Assembly (NCBI GenBank): GCA_015698045.1
Contig: BLAL01000303.1
Span: forward strand, 310,001 to 374,000
Direction: 5' to 3'
DNA: 64,000 nt
Origin: Rhizophagus clarus
Lineage: Eukaryota > Glomeromycota > Glomeromycetes > Glomerales > Glomeraceae
Shown here: positions 59,290 through 64,000 of the stretch, piece by piece
Layout of the letters: every line of letters begins with the position of its first letter
Numbering within the stretch: the first letter of the stretch is position 1
Notes under the pieces: generated by a model
Told to the model about the DNA's origin: nothing
Database searches by the model: none
The model's input: only the letters and a program-made list of their open reading frames with translations
Translations under genes and position numbers: made by a program

Positions 59290-59295
59290 CACGTG
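59290..59295. promoter_or_regulatory. CACGTG E-box upstream of alkaline phosphatase
   Basis: CACACGTGTC lies about 450 bp upstream of the start codon. CACGTG is the core recognised by the yeast bHLH factors Pho4 and Cbf1. Function is inferred from motif and position only. Confidence 0.45.
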
Positions 59296-59503
59296 TCAAA
59301 TTAGTTTATTGAGGTTCTTTGGTCGTCCCTAGTCCCTGATTCAGCTGACAATTAATTATTTCCTTGTGGAGAAGGGAATTAAGAAAAATTTGATTATTTT
59401 AGAAATTGGCTGAAAACTTGAGTTGTCGTCTTGGAGTTTGTGACACTACAATTAAGATTTCTTTTTTTATTTTTTTCAAAAGTCATTATGGACATAAGAT
59501 TTC

Positions 59504-59509
59504 CACGTG
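59504..59509. promoter_or_regulatory. second CACGTG E-box upstream of alkaline phosphatase
   Basis: TTCCACGTGTGTA lies about 235 bp upstream of the start codon, a usual position for a Pho4-type UAS. Confidence 0.5.
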
Positions 59510-59740
59510 TGTAAAGTGATTGCTTTAATACGAGTAAAATAAGAAATTTTAATTTGTCTAATTTTGAATATTTTGATTTTCAGCCTTTTTATAAGGATGC
59601 AATGATAAAAATTTTACCAAAAAATTTTTACATATAAACAACCCACTTTCATTCTTTTATCGAAATTTTTAGAAATTTCGCTCTTTTTTTATTTTTTCAT
59701 ATTTACTGGTTGAATAAGTTCAACTTTCATTACGAGAATC

Positions 59741-62289
59741 ATGTCCAACAATCATGGAGACCCGGCAGAAACGGAACGTTTACTTGGTTTTGGTTCAGAA
59801 CGCAAGAAGGTTGGAATAATTTTTCATAACAGAACAAGAAAAAAAATTCTTTGATTTTATTAAAATGCCTGCAAATTAATCGATTAAATGAAATGCAAAA
59901 TCTTTTCTTTTCTTTTTTTTTTTGATTTTATTAAATTCGATTAATTTCTAATTCTATCCAAATAAAGACGCGTAGAGAACTATGTACTATAATTTTCGCT
60001 GCGGTGATAGTCATGTCCGCAGTAATAGTAATAGTTTCAGTATGGGCATCATTGTCTTCTGGTGGTAAGAAGCGAGAGATCAAATAGTCGTAAATAATAT
60101 CGAAACATTTTCTTTAATCAAGATTTATCATTAGCTAATTCTTATGAAAAAAGAAGTGTCATCCTTATGATCTCTGATGGTTTTGGTCCTGCATCGGAAA
60201 CATTCGCTCGTGATTATAATCAATATGTAAAAAAATTGAATTATAATTACCTCACTCCATTAGATGATATTCTTGTTGGATCTTCTCGGACTAGATCATC
60301 AAATAGTCTTGTCACCGATTCTGCCGCTGGAGCTACAGCTTTTGCATGCGCTATGAAATCTTATAATCGCGCTATAGCAGGTTAATTTTCAAAATTCATG
60401 ATTATTTTTATTTTTTTTGTTTTAAAAAAAATCTAAATTTGCGCATGTAATGTATAGTTAATCCAGAGAAAGTTCCATGTGGTACCGTGCTAGAATCTGC
60501 CAAACACTTTGGTTTTGCGACTGGCTTAGTTGTTACGAGCCGTATCACTCATGCCACGCCAGCTACGTTCTCGGCTCATGTAGTTGATAGAGATATGGAA
60601 TCTGATATTGCTGTACAGCAAATTGGTGATTATCCTCTTGGAAGACAAGTTGATTTAATGTTTGGCGGAGGTCTTTGCTTCTTCTTGCCAAACAGCACAG
60701 AAGGAAGTTGTAGAATTGATGAACGTGACTTGGTTAAAGAGTCAAAAAAGAGAGGGTTTAAGTATCTTTCCACAAGAAAAGAATTTGATGAACTTGAACC
60801 AGGAAAAGACGAGTATGATTTTTGTCATGCCTCATTTATTTTTTTATAAGATTTTATGATGTAACTCATTTTAATTATATACATAAATTGAAGAATTCCT
60901 CTTTTAGGACTATTTACACCTGATGTAAGTTCTCTCTTTATATGTTTTCGATAATGATATATTATAATGATGTTAAATTAACATACATGATTTAATAGCA
61001 TATGTCATATGAAATTGATCGTGATCCTACCAAAGAACCATCTTTAAAAGAAATGTCAGAAAAAGCTCTTAAATTCCTTGAATCTGCAACTGCTGATAGC
61101 GATAAAGGATTTTTCCTTATGATCGAAGGCAGTAGGATTGGTAATTATTAAAATGAAAATAAAGTTTTGTTTCTAACGGAATTCACATCAAATCATTCAA
61201 TCCGATTTTTTTTTCTATGAATTCACTTTAAAAGATATGGCTGCTCACTCGTACGGGATTTTTTTTTTTCACGTTTTGCTTAATTTTAGTATCATATTCA
61301 TAAAAATCACATTACTAAGTCCTTGTTTAAAATTATTTGTAGAAATGATGCCGCTGCACATGTTCATGATATTTTGGCTTATCATGAAACGATTGATCTA
61401 GTCAAGAAGTATGTTGATGAACATCCTGGCACAGTTATGATTTCAGTCAGTGATCATGAAACTGGCGGATTTTCTCTCGCTCGTCAAGTTTCCAATCAAC
61501 CACAATATCTATGGTAAATCACTTCCATTCAAGAAAGTTTTAATGCTAATTTAAATTAAAATTCATGTTTAAATTAAATTTATTTTGATAGGTATCCAGA
61601 ATATGTTTCACGTGTGAACAATTCATCGTTTGTTCTTTCACAAGAATTATTAAAGTGGGATAATGATCGTGAAGCTTACGTTAAAAAAATAATTCGTGAC
61701 GGTTTAGGAATCGAAGATCTTGATGACTATGATGTCAATTGGTTAGGTGAAAACCGTACTCAACTAGAATACGAATATTATTTAGTTAATATTACAAACT
61801 TTAAGGCTCAACTTGGGGTAAATGTCTTAGTCGAATTTTTATTATCTTTGAAATATAAATACCGAGTATGGCTAAAATTTTCTTAAACAAATCTCTTTAC
61901 TAGTGGGCAACTCATGGACATTCTGCTGTTGATGTTAATCTTTATGCATACGGACAAGGAAGTGATGTTTTACGCGGAAATCATGAAAATACTGATATCG
62001 GAGAGTTTATTGTCAAATATCTTGATTTGGATCTTAATTATGTCACAAATAAATTAAATAGGCATGTATTAAGTATTTATAGTGTATGAGTTATTTATCA
62101 TGTTTTATAAACTTATTAACAAATCTTTTTATTTTTTTTATTTAACAGTAATAATGGTATGTATTTATAATACATATTAAATCATTAAGCACAAATAATA
62201 TACTAATTATTATTGTTTTTTTTGTAGTAACATTTCATCAAGCTTTTGATTCCACTCATTTCCATAATGATGAACACCACCATCATTAA
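59741..62289 (+). CDS. ALP: vacuolar-type alkaline phosphatase (PHO8 family)
   Basis: Hydrolyses phosphate monoesters at alkaline pH; the Pho8 family acts in the fungal vacuole and similar enzymes mark active AM fungal hyphae. Twelve exons join in phase: 59741-59809, 59968-60064, 60123-60380, 60458-60812, 60894-60924, 60999-61140, 61235-61250, 61343-61513, 61592-61817, 61904-62061, 62149-62156 and 62228-62289, giving about 530 residues (yeast Pho8 is 566). The N-terminus has one membrane anchor (about residues 29-50) after a short cytosolic tail. Landmarks are the metal-binding MISDGFGPAS (Asp about 74), the nucleophile motif VTDSAAGATA (Ser about 122), HATPATFSAHVVDR, IPLLGLFTPDHMSYEIDR, IEGSRIDMAAHSND, SVSDHETGGFS and WATHGHSAVDVNLYAYG. 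The intron after 62061 needs a GC donor (AG-GCATGT), and the next exon is only 8 nt. With the nearby GT donor instead, translation would stop at once, just after NKLNRH. The C-terminus ends in His-rich NDEHHHH. Confidence 0.93.
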
Positions 62290-64000
62290 AATTTATTTAT
62301 CTTATTTATCTTTATATATCTAGAATAGTATAAGAATTTTTTTTTTTTTTTATTGAAAGAGTTGATATATGCATATGCTTTATTAATAATGTAAGAATTA
62401 TATAATAATCAATATCAATATACTTTTAATCCAAGGATTAGTTCTACACTCTGCCCATGTAATAAATAGTAATATAAGAGTATAAAGAAAAAGGAGTAAC
62501 TAAAAAAAAAAAAAATTCTGAATTAAATTATTCAAATTATTCTAAAATTGCAGTTACAAAAGTATTATCCAAAATAAATTTCCATTATTTTAATATTAAA
62601 AATAGTATTTCTACTAGGTTTTTTTCTTAAAAAACTTATAATTTTATTTTTTATCTTTTTTTATATCAGATGAAAATTTATGTTTTTCATATTCAGAATA
62701 CCATTCTTTGCTCTTTAAGTTATCTGTATACTAATACAATATTTCACATTAATTCTAATTTGATTTTATTTGTTTTAACATTGATATTCTAGATAAAATA
62801 AAATGATCATCAGTCTAATGCTTTAGTTTTAGCTTCTATTATTCATGCTTCAGTTTTAATTACTTATGCTTTAATTTTATATTCTCTTAATATAATTTCC
62901 CTTTCTCTAAATTCTAATTTAAGATTTTTTTTATGAATCTTTTTAAATAATGATTTTTTTTCATTGTCTAATAAAATTTTTTATGCTTTTCCTTTAATTT
63001 AATAATAGATATTCTACTTATGGGAGGTGATAATTTTTTTTTTTGACAATTGAATAATTTATTATCAAAAGTACTTTATTCTTTAAATACAAGATATTAT
63101 ATATTATAAAAAATTTTAAAAATTTTATAAATAAATCAACTGGTAATATACAATTGAATTTGTAATCTTTTAATATCACTTTTATCTTTGTAAGTATAAA
63201 ATATTTCATTTTTATTTTAGATTTCAATTGTTATATAATATCTTTAATTATATTATATCTTTTTTTTCTCTTTAAATTATTTATAATTAGTATATAATAT
63301 TAAATATTAAAAAAAAGACTTTAACTAACTTTAACTTTAAAATAATACTAAATATGTTTTTAATTTTTTTATAATCCAAATTATGTAATGTTCATATGCG
63401 TCGATTTGAAGAATTTGCCGATCATCAATTATGTGGCGCAGTACCGATTAAAATCGATCAAAACCATCCCTACATAAAAAAAATAAGCCAAAAAATACTT
63501 AAAAAAACTTTTAAGACCTTTTCCAAAAAAATTTACCTCTTTAACCTGAAACCAGTAGAAGAAATTTCTAAAAAAAGGAATAAAAATATTATAAAATTAG
63601 TTTATTTAAAAAAAAAAGTAAGAATAAGCACCAGAATAATGATTTAACGAAAAAAAATTGATTGAAAAATAATTAATAACGAATATCAAATAGATTTTAA
63701 TTAAATAAACTAATCAATATATAATTTAAATTCACTAAAACATCGTTATTAATCTTAGAATTATTTATTTATTGAAAGATTATTTTTGAAAAATTTTGCT
63801 GCCTAAAATAAATTTTTTTTATAAACTATTGAAAAAAAATAAAAAAATAGCTCCAAGTTATATTTAATGTAAAATAACTACTAATATACTTGCCAAAATT
63901 CTCAACTTACATAATGTAAAAACTGGTGGAAAAGTTTGATGGGGAAGTTGATGGGGAGTTTAATATGGAGTTTACGAAAGAAAAAAATTTTTTAACGCTA
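62290..64000. other. AT-rich intergenic
   Basis: Downstream of the phosphatase. Short Ile/Lys/Phe-rich frames, including an 83-codon one at 63396-63647, have no recognisable domain and I do not support them as genes. Confidence 0.4.

Larger units (their letters stand above)
57583..59740. other. intergenic region between two divergent genes
   Basis: No gene was recognised in 2.2 kb. It holds the promoters of the double-psi beta-barrel gene (left) and of the alkaline phosphatase gene (right). Long T- and A-runs lie at 57669-57740. Confidence 0.5.

Noticed and set aside
60813-60849. Open frame continuing past the fourth exon of the phosphatase
   Set aside because: It is intron read-through: the next exon at 60894 restores the conserved IPLLGLFTPD motif in phase, with a proper GT donor at 60813.
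63396-63647. 83-codon frame at the right end
   Set aside because: It is Lys/Ile-rich in AT-rich DNA with no domain, splice context or homologous block.

Overview
The window is very AT-rich eukaryotic nuclear DNA. Its genes carry short GT-AG introns, and it has long homopolymers and microsatellites and a dense load of mobile DNA. Gene structure, base composition and repeat content fit an arbuscular mycorrhizal fungus (Glomeromycotina, Rhizophagus-like). This assignment is by inference; no taxonomic marker is present. I saw no rRNA, tRNA, CRISPR array or LTR element.

Six host genes are supported, and their exons were assembled by hand from splice sites and reading phase. At the left end two divergent HSPA12-type Hsp70-like genes lie head to head (606-2820 minus, 3212-5487 plus), and the plus copy has one extra base that breaks its frame. 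An HSF-family transcription factor lies at 25438-27459 (minus). At the right end a BCP1/BCCIP-like protein (55288-56563 plus) converges on a membrane-anchored double-psi beta-barrel (expansin/RlpA-like) protein (56700-57582 minus). A vacuolar-type alkaline phosphatase follows (59741-62289 plus) with a GC-AG intron, an 8-nt exon and two upstream CACGTG sites of the kind bound by Pho4.

Most of the rest is mobile or repetitive. It includes: a decayed 3.7-kb MULE with 9-bp target duplications, itself inside a small inverted-repeat element; a 1.6-kb non-autonomous MULE with the same ends; two hAT-like MITEs sharing TAARGTTGCCTG ends; several other foldback elements; and a family of poly(A)-tailed retroposons. 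Some of the retroposons encode an RNA-binding-like protein without any reverse transcriptase, and three have clear 14-16 bp target duplications. Between 34.6 and 45.3 kb lie minisatellites: an 11-bp CAAATTATGGT array, a ~60-bp satellite with a 235-bp higher-order period, a 22-bp palindromic array and a 27-bp array of about 25 copies. Several inverted-repeat elements have inserted into or next to them.

The host genes do not form one pathway. The most promising points are the Pho4-like sites upstream of the phosphatase, the near-exclusive TGA breaks at tryptophan positions in the MULE transposase, the retroposon family that moves a protein gene without a reverse transcriptase, a hairpin cluster at 16.3-16.5 kb, and CACGTG motifs recurring near the ends of unrelated transposons.
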